The notes beneath the pieces are model-generated. The model had not been told where the DNA came from and searched no databases. It saw nothing but the letters and a program-made list of their open reading frames with translations. From assembly GCA_964610025.1 (NCBI GenBank), contig CAZSTX010000023.1:1-28359 (forward strand): a stretch of 28,359 nt of DNA, written 5' to 3'. Made by a program: the position numbers and the translations under genes. Positions 8,776-18,192 of this stretch are shown in pieces (the first letter of the stretch is position 1; every line of letters begins with the position of its first letter). Origin of the DNA: UBA5266 sp964610025 (GTDB lineage: Bacteria; Bacteroidota; Bacteroidia; Bacteroidales; WCHB1-69).

Positions 8776-9939
8776 TTATTCAAATTCAATAATTTCATTG
8801 TATTTAACAATATGAATATTGTTGTAGTAAAACTGTAAAATATCGATATAGCTATAGCCTAATTTCACCATTTGTATGGCCCCTTCTTGGCTAAGTCCCA
8901 CTCCATGACCGTAGCCTTTTCCGTTCAGACATACGGTGTCGTTTTTTGTTTCAACAGAAAAATAGGCAGAACGAAGCTGAAAATATTCTCTTATGTTTTT
9001 TGTAGGGATAGTGTCTTCGCCAATTATCCATTTAGCAATGCGTGTATCTTGCGTAAAATTAAGAATTTCTTCTTGGTATGCTGGCGTTTTGTATTTTTCT
9101 CCGTATTTAGTTATGAAAAAATTAACCCATTGTTGTTTAGGGATAGACTTTTTCCAGAGGTAGTTTTTAGCACCTATGCTAAAAGAGTCGACAACAGAAC
9201 GTAGATAAGGCACTTGTACTTGCCATATGTTTTTTGCGTCTTCTGTCATTCCGCCACTATTTGAATGATAGGCTGTTGATATTAATTTATTGGTGCTATC
9301 TACAATGACATCGCTAAAGGATTCGAAAGTGCCTCTTAAAATATCTGGAACAGTACATTTTCCTTTATATGATTGACAATGAACTGCATCGCAAAGGTTA
9401 TACCCATCTTTTAAATGACGGTTTAGATTAGCCAGACAATAGGTGCGAGATACAATAGCTTGTATTTTGAAAAAATCGACATCTTCAGAGCTGCCAAATA
9501 CTTCTGATTGAACAACTCCTGCTACATATTTTTCTAAATCAATGCGGTTTATTAAAATCATATTGTTATGAGCTATAGCAGTTAAATGTTCTTCGTATGT
9601 TCGTTTCTTATCAATTTGAGGAGAACTTAACGAAAAAGTATTATTGTATTTTTTCCCTATGAATTCGATGTGATTATAGATTCCTATTAATTCTATCCCT
9701 TTTTCTACTCTAATTTGATTTTTATGAAAAGTGAGCGTAATGGCTTCGTTCGGCAATAAATCTTCAACAAAAATTTTTAAGTTATTGCATAACACCATAT
9801 AAGAACCTGAAATAACCTTAACATCAATTGAGTTTACATTGTATTCTGATAGTACTCTTACTTTTATATCCAAAGAAAAAATGGATTGAATAATACTAAA
9901 GAAAAGTAAGAAAGAAATTAACAGTTTATTGAATTTCAT
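8776..9939 (-). CDS. SpoIID/LytB-domain secreted protein (putative peptidoglycan-acting)
   Basis: The start is set at the ATG ending at 9939. A TTG two codons upstream is open but less likely. The 387-aa product has an N-terminal signal peptide (KFNKLLISFLLFFSIIQSIFS). The SpoIID domain shows YVAGVVQSE with E146 at the position of the catalytic glutamate in SpoIID, followed by AIVSRTYCLAN, CDAVHCQSYKG, YHSNSGGMTEDA, and the closing GYGHGVGLSQEGA near 343-355. SpoIID of sporulating Firmicutes is a lytic transglycosylase acting on denuded glycan. In non-sporulating Bacteroidota the family is common and its role is less clear, perhaps wall remodelling. The gene lies 89 bp after the SprA-related gene and 35 bp before the glycosyltransferase, so an envelope operon is plausible. 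Confidence 0.88.
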   Translation of the reverse strand: MKFNKLLISFLLFFSIIQSIFSLDIKVRVLSEYNVNSIDVKVISGSYMVLCNNLKIFVEDLLPNEAITLTFHKNQIRVEKGIELIGIYNHIEFIGKKYNNTFSLSSPQIDKKRTYEEHLTAIAHNNMILINRIDLEKYVAGVVQSEVFGSSEDVDFFKIQAIVSRTYCLANLNRHLKDGYNLCDAVHCQSYKGKCTVPDILRGTFESFSDVIVDSTNKLISTAYHSNSGGMTEDAKNIWQVQVPYLRSVVDSFSIGAKNYLWKKSIPKQQWVNFFITKYGEKYKTPAYQEEILNFTQDTRIAKWIIGEDTIPTKNIREYFQLRSAYFSVETKNDTVCLNGKGYGHGVGLSQEGAIQMVKLGYSYIDILQFYYNNIHIVKYNEIIEFE

Positions 9940-10028
9940 TAACAAAAAAATTAAAAATGATAAGTTTTGATATGTATCAATATGATATAAATTATTATTA
10001 ACGTATTTTAAATTGATATATTATTGTT

Positions 10029-13000
10029 TTAAAAAAACATTCTTATTTCTATTCCACCAGTATGTATCATTTTAGTTTTAGGCGAGATACGTCCTTCGTA
10101 TGTCATGTTTAATTGCAAATTTTTAAAAAGATTTGTGTTGTATATCAGTGTAAATACTCCATTATGTCCGGGTTGTAAGGCTTCTAACATTTCATAAGCG
10201 ACTGCACCTATTGCTTCGCCTTTAAAAATAATGTGATAATAAGAAAGTTGTGCATAAAAATTTCCTCGTTTTGGAATTCGATAATTAATTTCGGTACTCA
10301 CTTTGTTAGTGTAAGAGCGTTCTGTATTTAAACGATTATACTTATCTGTATAAGAATATAATAGTTTAATTGTGAGTTTATTTAGATATTGATAACTGAG
10401 AGTTGGTTCATATACATGTCCTTTAATTGTAAAATTACGAGAATTAAAAAAATCAAAATTTCGTAAATAAAAAGATTCGTAATAGTTGAATGTAAAAATA
10501 AAATCTTTGATAAATTGCCAACGTATTGACAGTAACCATTCTTCTTTGTTCGACAATTCAAATCCGTTGACTGTTAGCAATTTGTTTTTATTGCTAGAAT
10601 AAATTGCATCTATTCCCCAAATAGTATTGGTTTGATTAAAAGAAAAAGCATTTCTAAAGTGCATGAAATTATTAATCAAAACAGAATCTATAGTGTTGAT
10701 ATAAAAAGGATTGATTAGTTGATAAAATTTAGAAGATGTTTGTTTAAGTTTGGTTTGAAATGTTGTTGTATTCGCAAAACGTGCAACAAATTTTTGAAAT
10801 TTGCTACCTTTCGACCATGCCGCTATTGGATGTATATACAAGTTGAAAGTCATGCTATTGTTGTAAGTTTTAATATAATCTTTGGATAGTAGCCATACCT
10901 TTATATAGTTGGCTTTATCTTTAAAAATTGCAATTTCAAACTCGTCTAATTCTTCTATGCCATTTTTGTTGTAATCTACCCACTCGTAATATCCTTGTCC
11001 ATCAGCTACTCTAATGTAATTATAGGTGTTTTTTCGTTCTAATCCAGAACCTATTTCATAGAAAATGCTTGTCTGAATCGTATTTTTTAAGAAACGTCTC
11101 CGATAGTCAATATTAGCTAAAACAGTATTGACAGGAGCTTGTGTGAGTGCTAAGCTATCTTTATAAGTAATATTTCTATAGGCAAAGTTCAATCGCAATG
11201 GGTTATTTGCATTTTTTAAAACATCAACTGATAAACCGGCTTCGTGTGCAATAGATGATATGTTCATACTCTCTTTGAAAACAGACTTATCTATACGATT
11301 ATTATAATATAAATGGTAGTTAAAAGTGCTTGCACTACTGTCGTTGTTTTTTAGAAAAAAACCTGCTTCGTTAAAAGCATAACTTAAAGGTAAGAGGTGT
11401 CGATTTGCTCGCTTTTTGAATTGATTAAATTCCATTTCTTCTTTCAATCCGATTTCAAAATAGCGAAATTCTTTACTTATCATTTCTTTGTGTTTTGTGA
11501 AGATTGTTTGATTTTCTTTATCTTCAGTCTGCAGTAAGGAAGCATCTACTAATATTTTATACGATTTTATTTTCATGTTTAAAAGAAAATTATGTTGAAG
11601 ACCTTCCCATTTGTTTGTAGGAATTAAAAACACATTGCTTGTCCAGCCAATAGTTCCATGATTTTTATAATTAAAAAGTATTTTTCCACCCATATAATGC
11701 TCGCTGACTTCTGTTAGCGATTGTCCGAGGTTGAAATTACGTAAAAATTCAACATCTCGATAATTTTCGATAAAATCAAAGAATTTATTTTTAGTTTCAT
11801 AATAAATAGAAGAATTCATTTTCCATTTAGTTTCTTTATTTTTAGCATGTAAATCGATAGTGTTGTTTAATGAAAAAACAACACCAAGTCCTACGTTTTG
11901 TGCATTTCCTATTTTAGAGAAAGTATTAATATCGTTGTTAGATAATGATGTTTCTAAATGAATAGAGGTGTTTTTAGGAAGTTCGTAATTGAATACCATG
12001 CTATACATTTGAGTGCGTTTAGGAGTTATTAATAAAATAACTGGTTCATAATCTCCTTGTCGATTGCTGCCAACGGGAGCTACCCATGTGTATAGCGTTC
12101 CATTCACTGCACTCTGACTTGCTACATAATTTCCCTTTCCTTGCCCTACATAGGTAAATTGCAAACGAAAATGTGCACTGTCTTTATTTGTTGAATATAC
12201 AAAAATAGAGTCATAATATATTCCGTTTACCAAAGTATCTACTTTTTTATACATCATTTCTTCTGAATGAAACGCCGTACTGTCGATAGCAGAAAAATAT
12301 GCTTGGTCAATATTATTGCCAATATTTTGCAAAAATTTTTTATGTTGGTCGGTTATATCAAATTGATTAGATTGGTTTTTAAAATCTTGTTCGTGGTAAA
12401 AGTGAAAAGATACATCAAATTTTTTCTTTTGCATAAAAGTACTGATGTGGGTAAGTCCACGAGTATAGTTCAAATCTGAATATTCGAACTCTGCAACTAT
12501 GCGTTTGTCTTTTGTAATAAGCTGATTAGCTGTAAATATTAGTTCTCCAGAATTATAATTAATAACATAATCGGCATCTTCGCCACGCATAAGCAGCTTC
12601 CCATCGATGTAAATACGTTCAGAGCCCGATAAAATAATAATAAAAATTTCATTATTTCCACCCGTCAGCTGATAAGGCCCTTGATTGCCTTCGATAGCTG
12701 TAATATGCTGGCGATAAAATGTACCTTTTGATATTGCACCTAAAACTTTTATGTTATAATTGATGGTGTCGTTTTTTTTATTAAAAGATTTAAAATTCAT
12801 ATTGGCTTTTAATCCTTGTCCTTTTTTATTGAATTGCATAAAATGCGTATTTTCCGAATTGCCTTCTATATCACCAGCCCATAAAGTAAGCTGTTCTTTG
12901 TATTGCATTTGAATAAAAATTTTATCAAATTCTTGGATTTCACGTGTGTTTCCTTCTGGTTGAATAGGAATATTTTTGTCAGTAATGTTGGCTAATATAC

Positions 13001-13526
13001 TTACATCTTCGGATAAATACCCCGATAATTGTAAATTTAAATGAGATTGCAATCCCATATCTTGATTGTTTCCAATTACTACTCTTCTCGATAAACTTCC
13101 TGAACTCATTAGTGTAGCATCTGATAAATCAAGGTTGTTTTCTGTTATTTTATCAGGTATCATAAGAGGGTTGATAGGGTCATAAAGATTTTTTTCTATT
13201 ATATTTATATCTTTGTGTTTGATTGGCTGTTGTAAAGATACAGGATAGGTTCTATAAGTACAATTAATGGTTTCTCCTATTAAATTTTTATTTTTCAGGA
13301 TAAACATTCCTTTTACTTCGTCTATTTTATAATCTGAATCATCGATTCCTTCTATAATAAGACTATGAGGCACCAATGATAAACTATCAATAAAAAGAGT
13401 GTCGCTTTTTAATAGAAAAGTTTTTTTTTGAAAATTAGAATGTGTTTGTCCATAAAGCATATTTACACATACAAATAAGCCAATTATATAGAATATTTTC
13501 TTGTTAAGAAATGTACTTATAAACAT
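10029..13526 (-). CDS. Large SprA-related outer-membrane beta-barrel protein
   Basis: This 1165-aa protein has a signal peptide (KKIFYIIGLFVCVNMLYG). The stretch at about 142-220 (GSLSRRVVIGNNQ, LNLQLSGYLSEDV, DKNIPIQPEGNTREIQEFDK, FIQM) resembles, from memory, repeated elements of SprA, the T9SS translocon of Bacteroidota. A second block at about 265-360 includes GNQGPYQLTGG, GSERIYIDGKLLMRGEDADY and FEYSD. From there to the end it alternates aromatic and polar residues in beta-strand patterns and ends in IRMFF, as outer-membrane barrels do. SprA itself is about twice as long, so this is a relative rather than SprA. It is divergently oriented from a T9SS cargo and a PorE-like gene across 298 bp, which fits a link with secretion but does not prove one. 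No catalytic motif is seen. Confidence 0.6.
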   Translation of the reverse strand: MFISTFLNKKIFYIIGLFVCVNMLYGQTHSNFQKKTFLLKSDTLFIDSLSLVPHSLIIEGIDDSDYKIDEVKGMFILKNKNLIGETINCTYRTYPVSLQQPIKHKDINIIEKNLYDPINPLMIPDKITENNLDLSDATLMSSGSLSRRVVIGNNQDMGLQSHLNLQLSGYLSEDVSILANITDKNIPIQPEGNTREIQEFDKIFIQMQYKEQLTLWAGDIEGNSENTHFMQFNKKGQGLKANMNFKSFNKKNDTINYNIKVLGAISKGTFYRQHITAIEGNQGPYQLTGGNNEIFIIILSGSERIYIDGKLLMRGEDADYVINYNSGELIFTANQLITKDKRIVAEFEYSDLNYTRGLTHISTFMQKKKFDVSFHFYHEQDFKNQSNQFDITDQHKKFLQNIGNNIDQAYFSAIDSTAFHSEEMMYKKVDTLVNGIYYDSIFVYSTNKDSAHFRLQFTYVGQGKGNYVASQSAVNGTLYTWVAPVGSNRQGDYEPVILLITPKRTQMYSMVFNYELPKNTSIHLETSLSNNDINTFSKIGNAQNVGLGVVFSLNNTIDLHAKNKETKWKMNSSIYYETKNKFFDFIENYRDVEFLRNFNLGQSLTEVSEHYMGGKILFNYKNHGTIGWTSNVFLIPTNKWEGLQHNFLLNMKIKSYKILVDASLLQTEDKENQTIFTKHKEMISKEFRYFEIGLKEEMEFNQFKKRANRHLLPLSYAFNEAGFFLKNNDSSASTFNYHLYYNNRIDKSVFKESMNISSIAHEAGLSVDVLKNANNPLRLNFAYRNITYKDSLALTQAPVNTVLANIDYRRRFLKNTIQTSIFYEIGSGLERKNTYNYIRVADGQGYYEWVDYNKNGIEELDEFEIAIFKDKANYIKVWLLSKDYIKTYNNSMTFNLYIHPIAAWSKGSKFQKFVARFANTTTFQTKLKQTSSKFYQLINPFYINTIDSVLINNFMHFRNAFSFNQTNTIWGIDAIYSSNKNKLLTVNGFELSNKEEWLLSIRWQFIKDFIFTFNYYESFYLRNFDFFNSRNFTIKGHVYEPTLSYQYLNKLTIKLLYSYTDKYNRLNTERSYTNKVSTEINYRIPKRGNFYAQLSYYHIIFKGEAIGAVAYEMLEALQPGHNGVFTLIYNTNLFKNLQLNMTYEGRISPKTKMIHTGGIEIRMFF

Positions 13527-13824
13527 GTAAATAATTTATAAACTAAGTGAAGATAGTGTTGTTAATTATTATTGCCTATCATAAAGTTTTTGTATATAGA
13601 GTTTTTGTATTAGCTCCCGCCTAAATAGCTTTTTAGTTAAACGTAATTTTTTATTAAAAATTATTGTTTTATCTAAACATCTGGGAACTATATTATTTTA
13701 CTTTTCATTTGTTATTTTGTTATATTTAACTTTATAACTTCGTTTATAAGATAATATTTTGTATTTTTGCTTGTCTATTTTTTTTTCTTAAAAGATAGAT
13801 ATATATGTCATTAATAGATTTATT
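13527..13824. other. Divergent intergenic region
   Basis: This AT-rich 298-bp spacer separates the minus-strand arm from the plus-strand arm. It contains the promoter at 13739-13770 for the protease gene. A weak all-A-T hairpin occupies 13644-13663 (8-bp stem, 4-nt loop). An 11-bp direct repeat AGTTTTTGTAT lies at 13585-13595 and 13600-13610. I find no clear TAnnTTTG box for the minus-strand SprA-related gene. No small ORF or RNA gene is convincing here. Confidence 0.6.
13739..13770 (+). promoter_or_regulatory. Promoter for the T9SS protease and PorE-like genes
   Basis: TATTTTTGC at 13762-13770 is an exact Bacteroidota -7 box. TTCG at 13739-13742, 19 nt upstream, is one base from the -33 TTTG. 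The start codon follows 55 nt later. It probably drives both 13825-16095 and 16102-18060, which are 6 bp apart. Confidence 0.6.
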
Positions 13825-16095
13825 ATGTATAGAGTAAGGCATTGGTTTGTACAATTATTATTGCTTTATTTTGTGTTAATTGCAAGCAATGTTTGGGCAC
13901 AAATTAACGAAGGTGGAAAACCTTATAGTTTTTCCAATCTGCGTCTTAGCGATGAGATTACAATGATAAAAATGCCTCAAGTTGATAATAATTATTTATT
14001 ACAAGAAGAAAATAAAAGTAAAATCGAAGGGTTTCAATTTGGAAAAGAATTTGACGTTGATTTTAATTTATTCAATTCTGGAATATGGACTCAACTTGCC
14101 AATGGCGACCGATTATGGCGCTTAGGCATTTCTTCACAAGGTGCTTATTCTATTAATTTAGTATTCGATAGATTTTACCTTCCTGCAACTGCCAACATGT
14201 TTATCTACACTAAAAATAAAGATTATATATTAGGAGCATTTACCGAAAAAAACAATCTTCCCGAACGTGTGTTTTCTACTACATTATTGCCTGGCGATGA
14301 GATAGTAATCGAATATTATGAACCTGCATCAGTAAGAGGCAAAGGCGAAATACATCTTTCGACAGTAGTGCATGGATACAAAGATTTTTTCTTTCAAAAA
14401 GGCTATTATGGCAAATCGGGAAGTTGCAATGTTAATATTAATTGTATAGAAGGTTTGCCTTATATAATAACAAAAAGGGCTGTGGCGCTTATATTAAATG
14501 TTTCTTCGGCACATTGTTCAGGATCACTCATTAATAATACTGCTAATGATGGAACACCTTATTTTTTAACAGCAAACCATTGTATTCGGAATAAAAATTT
14601 GTCTAAATTCGTTTTTATATTTAATTACGAAACGCAAAATTGTGATGGGACAAATGGGAATAATGGCTTGTCGATTAATGGAGCAACCCTTGTGGCAAGT
14701 GGTGCTTCTTCCGATTTTGCTCTTCTCAAATTAAGCATGCCGCCTCCTTTATCTTATTATCCTTATTATGCAGGATGGAACAGAATAGATCAAGCGGCTT
14801 CATCAGCAGTTTCTATACATCATCCTTCGGGCGATTATAAAAAAATATCTATTTGTAATACGCCATTAAAAAGCAGTAGTTATAGCGAATCTACTTCCAA
14901 TACGCATTGGGAAGTTACATCTTGGGATAAAGGAACTACTGAAGGTGGATCGTCAGGGGCATCTTTGTTTAATCCGAATAAACAAATAATAGGACAATTG
15001 GAAGGAGGAACAGCAAGTTGTAGTAATAGAGATGGTTACGATGTCTTTGGCAAAATTTCTTACTCTTGGACTAACGAAAACAATCCATCTCCTGCTAACC
15101 GATTAAAAGATTGGTTAGACCCTTTGAATACGGGAGTAACTACTTTGACAGGATATGACCCATGTCTTCCAAAATACCAATACGATGTAGCCATAAATAA
15201 AATAAATTATCCTTTTGAAAATAATTGTGCATTCTTTTTAAATCCTGAAATAAGTATAGAAAATTTAGGAATAGATACACTTGTTACATTGAAAATTTAT
15301 TATCAAGTAGATACTTTTGCTGCTGTTAGCTTCGATTGGACAGGCTTACTTGCATTTGCTGAAATCGAAAAAATAACATTACCTAAATTCGATATAGCTA
15401 ATGGAAATCACACCTTTACTGTTTGGGTAGCTTATCCTAACGACCAAACTGATGAAAACACTCTTAACGATACAATGAAAATTAATTTTGATTCTCAAAA
15501 AGGAATTAATGTCTCGTGGAATATCAAAACCGACTCTTATCCATTGCAAACATCTTGGGTGCTAAAAGACGACAAAGGAAATATTATTGTTCAAAATCCA
15601 GATAACTTAATAATGTCATCTTATTATGCCGATTCATTTTGTTTAGATATAGGATGTTATGATTTCGTTATCTACGATAGTAATGGAGATGGACTTAATG
15701 GAAACAATGGAATAAATGCTGGTTATTATTATCTGTATTTAAATAATCAATTAATTTTACAAGGTAGTAAATTTGACAATAAAGATAGTATCCGCTTTTG
15801 CATTGATGAGTCATCAGCAATTAAAGATAAACAAAATATCTGTTTAACAACAAACATTATTAATATATTTCCTAATCCTGTAAAGACAACAACAAATATT
15901 TTGTTGAGTAACTTAATAGAAAATGAAACGCTATATGCTTCTGTATTTGCAATAGATGGGAAAAAAATAATGGAATGCAAACTAAATGAGGGAAATAATA
16001 TATTAAATTTTTCAACGTTTAAAAACGGCATTTATATTGTTACAATTAAAGGGAAAAAATATTTTTCTACACATAAATTAATTATTCAAAAGTAA
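13825..16095 (+). CDS. T9SS-secreted trypsin-fold serine protease (lysyl-endopeptidase-like)
   Basis: This 756-aa protein is a predicted extracellular protease. It has a signal peptide ending near VWAQ (residue 26) and a propeptide-like region to about 200. The chymotrypsin-fold catalytic domain has H252 in FLTANHC, D297 in SSDFALLKL and S377 in EGGSSGASLF, with GQLEGGTASC after it. The TEGGSSG context resembles Achromobacter lysyl endopeptidase. Residues about 452-555 look like a CARDB/Ig-type domain. Residues 562-660 form a beta-rich module with a possible calcium loop, DSNGDGLNG (618-626). The end (about 680-756) is a T9SS type A sorting domain: FPNPV, VFAIDGKK, NGIYIVTIK, and a basic tail. 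All triad residues are present, so it is probably active. Lysine specificity is inferred, not shown. The PorE-like gene follows 6 bp downstream. Confidence 0.88.
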   Translation: MYRVRHWFVQLLLLYFVLIASNVWAQINEGGKPYSFSNLRLSDEITMIKMPQVDNNYLLQEENKSKIEGFQFGKEFDVDFNLFNSGIWTQLANGDRLWRLGISSQGAYSINLVFDRFYLPATANMFIYTKNKDYILGAFTEKNNLPERVFSTTLLPGDEIVIEYYEPASVRGKGEIHLSTVVHGYKDFFFQKGYYGKSGSCNVNINCIEGLPYIITKRAVALILNVSSAHCSGSLINNTANDGTPYFLTANHCIRNKNLSKFVFIFNYETQNCDGTNGNNGLSINGATLVASGASSDFALLKLSMPPPLSYYPYYAGWNRIDQAASSAVSIHHPSGDYKKISICNTPLKSSSYSESTSNTHWEVTSWDKGTTEGGSSGASLFNPNKQIIGQLEGGTASCSNRDGYDVFGKISYSWTNENNPSPANRLKDWLDPLNTGVTTLTGYDPCLPKYQYDVAINKINYPFENNCAFFLNPEISIENLGIDTLVTLKIYYQVDTFAAVSFDWTGLLAFAEIEKITLPKFDIANGNHTFTVWVAYPNDQTDENTLNDTMKINFDSQKGINVSWNIKTDSYPLQTSWVLKDDKGNIIVQNPDNLIMSSYYADSFCLDIGCYDFVIYDSNGDGLNGNNGINAGYYYLYLNNQLILQGSKFDNKDSIRFCIDESSAIKDKQNICLTTNIINIFPNPVKTTTNILLSNLIENETLYASVFAIDGKKIMECKLNEGNNILNFSTFKNGIYIVTIKGKKYFSTHKLIIQK

Positions 16096-16101
16096 CTGTT
16101 T

Positions 16102-18060
16102 ATGAATTTACAAAAACGATTAATAATTATTATTTTTTTATTTTTATTTTCTAATAATGCTTTTATAAGTTTTTCGCAAGAAATGAAATCTTCAACGAAT
16201 AAAAAAGCTATTAATTATTATCGAAAAGGAGAAAAAGCAATGGGAGAACGCAATTTTGATAAAGTAATCTCTTATGCTGAAAAAGCCGTTAATGTCGACA
16301 ATCAGTTTGTAGAAGCTTATATTATGTTAGCCGATGCTTATTCTTTTTTAAGACAATGTCATTTGTCTTGTAGTAATTTTGAAAAAGCACTGTCTATTGA
16401 CCCCAATTTTTCGTATAAATTATATTTTTTTGTTGCCAACGAATACATGCGTTGCGGAAATGTAGATAAAGCAATTGAGTTTTTTGAAGAATATTTTTCG
16501 AGAGCAAAAGCTGAAAAAAAAGAAATACCACCTAGTATTTACGATAATTACGAACTATCTTTGTTCCGTAAACAATTAATAAAAGACTCGTTGAATATCA
16601 ACCCGAAAAATATGGGTAAAAATATCAATTCCACTAATTCCGAATATCTTCCAAGTTTAACTTTAGACGAATTACGTATTGTTTTTACGCTGCGACGTCC
16701 AAAAGATAAAAAAACTGTTTGTAAAAACTGTATAGAAGAAGAAGATATTTATTATAGTGAGTATGCACATGGCGATTGGCAGCCAAGAACTTCTTTCGAT
16801 TTAATAAATACTCATTTTAACGAGGGTGGGCAATCTATTTCTCCCGATGGAAAATATCTTATATTTACAGCATGTGAAAGAGACGGAGGCTATGGCAGTT
16901 GCGACCTTTATTGGTCAAAACGAATTGGAGACACATGGACAAAACCAAAAAACTTTGGACCACCAGTAAATAGTGAATACTGGGAATCTCAGCCGAGTTT
17001 TTCTGCCGATGGCAAAACAATTATTTTCACTTCTAATAGACCGGGAGGAATAGGAAGGTATGATTTATGGTATACGACAATGTTGGCAGAAGGTGTGTTT
17101 AGCGAGCCTATCAATATGGGAAGACCTATCAATACAGAAGCAGACGAAGATTATCCTTTTTTCCATCCCAATGGCATTACACTCTATTTTACTTCTAATG
17201 GACATAAAGGAATGGGCGGAAAAGATATTTTTTATAGTAACAGAAATTTAGCCAACAACACATGGAGTGAACCAGTGAATATGGGCTATCCTATTAATAC
17301 AATTAACGACGAAATGAGTTTGTTTATAAATGCTGGTGGCAACAAAGCTTTCTTTGCTTCTAATCGCCCTGGTGGATATGGAGGCGATGATTTATATTGG
17401 TTTGAATTACCAGAAGAAATTAGACCACAAGCAGTTACATATATGAAAGGAAAGATATTTGACGCTACAGACAAATTTCCTCTCGAAGCTTTGTTTAAGG
17501 TAATAGACTTGAAAACAGGAAAACTTATGGTATCTTCTACTTCTGACCCAAAAACTGGCGAATTTTTAATCTGCATTCCTACTAATAGTATGTATATGCT
17601 CCATGCAGAACGTTCTAATTATTTGTTTTACTCCGAAACTTTTGAATTACAAGGAAAACATTCTGATTTAGACCCTTTTATTAAAGATATTTATTTAAAA
17701 CGTATAGAATTAGGCGAAAGCATTGTATTGAATAATATTTTCTTCGATACAGATAAATGGGAGTTGAAATCAGAATCAAAAGTAGAATTGAAAACACTAG
17801 CAACTCTTTTAAAAAACAATCAAAATATGAAAATCGAAATAGCAGGACATACGGATAATATAGGTTCTAAAGAACACAATATGACTTTATCCGAAAATAG
17901 AGCCAAAGCAGTCTATGACTATTTAATCTCAAAAGAAGGAATACAAAGAGAGAGACTTAGCTATAAAGGATATGGTTTTGAAAAACCTATAACAACTAAC
18001 GATACAGAAGAAGGAAGAGCACGCAATCGCAGAACAGAATTTACAATAATAGGTTTTTAA
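16102..18060 (+). CDS. PorE-like TPR/PD40/OmpA outer-membrane protein
   Basis: The 652-aa protein has a signal peptide (to about FSQ, residue 26) and no lipobox cysteine. TPR repeats span about 34-135. Five WD40/PD40-type blades span about 180-436, with repeats of the form SPDGKYLIFTA and SNRPGGxGxxDLYW. A carboxypeptidase-regulatory-like beta domain follows at about 447-515. The OmpA-like peptidoglycan-binding domain (about 541-652) has NNIFFDTD, GHTDNIGS with D585, and LSENRAKAV with R600, the two residues that usually hold diaminopimelate. This order (TPR, five-bladed propeller, CRD, OmpA) is the same as in PorE of the Porphyromonas gingivalis T9SS. PorE-like proteins have many paralogues in Bacteroidota, so direct involvement in secretion is inferred. 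It sits 6 bp after a T9SS cargo protease and probably shares its transcript. Confidence 0.85.
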   Translation: MNLQKRLIIIIFLFLFSNNAFISFSQEMKSSTNKKAINYYRKGEKAMGERNFDKVISYAEKAVNVDNQFVEAYIMLADAYSFLRQCHLSCSNFEKALSIDPNFSYKLYFFVANEYMRCGNVDKAIEFFEEYFSRAKAEKKEIPPSIYDNYELSLFRKQLIKDSLNINPKNMGKNINSTNSEYLPSLTLDELRIVFTLRRPKDKKTVCKNCIEEEDIYYSEYAHGDWQPRTSFDLINTHFNEGGQSISPDGKYLIFTACERDGGYGSCDLYWSKRIGDTWTKPKNFGPPVNSEYWESQPSFSADGKTIIFTSNRPGGIGRYDLWYTTMLAEGVFSEPINMGRPINTEADEDYPFFHPNGITLYFTSNGHKGMGGKDIFYSNRNLANNTWSEPVNMGYPINTINDEMSLFINAGGNKAFFASNRPGGYGGDDLYWFELPEEIRPQAVTYMKGKIFDATDKFPLEALFKVIDLKTGKLMVSSTSDPKTGEFLICIPTNSMYMLHAERSNYLFYSETFELQGKHSDLDPFIKDIYLKRIELGESIVLNNIFFDTDKWELKSESKVELKTLATLLKNNQNMKIEIAGHTDNIGSKEHNMTLSENRAKAVYDYLISKEGIQRERLSYKGYGFEKPITTNDTEEGRARNRRTEFTIIGF

Positions 18061-18122
18061 TTTTTAATGTGCTGTTTATTATCTACTTATTTTATAAAAT
18101 CTGTGTGTATATTTATTTAATA

Positions 18123-18149
18123 ATAATTTTTTTTATAAAAAAAAATTAT
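18123..18149 (+). terminator. AT-only hairpin between the PorE-like gene and the transglutaminase-like gene
   Basis: Perfect 12-bp arms lie at 18123-18134 (ATAATTTTTTTT) and 18138-18149, with a 3-nt loop. It begins 63 nt past the upstream stop and ends one base before the next -7 box (18151). It may end the upstream transcript. With no G-C pair, its strength is doubtful. Confidence 0.4.
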
Positions 18150-18150
18150 G

Positions 18151-18159
18151 TAATTTTGC
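18151..18159 (+). promoter_or_regulatory. -7 box for the transglutaminase-like gene
   Basis: TAATTTTGC matches TAnnTTTG plus a pyrimidine and lies 34 nt upstream of the ATG at 18193. The expected -33 position holds only a T run, not TTTG. Confidence 0.5.
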
Positions 18160-18192
18160 ATTTATTAAAAATCATTAAAAATAACATTTAAG

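Noticed and set aside
13585..13610. Direct repeat AGTTTTTGTAT x2 in the divergent spacer as an operator
   Set aside because: Only two short AT-rich copies 15 bp apart, no symmetry and no regulator gene nearby; chance is likely in this base composition.
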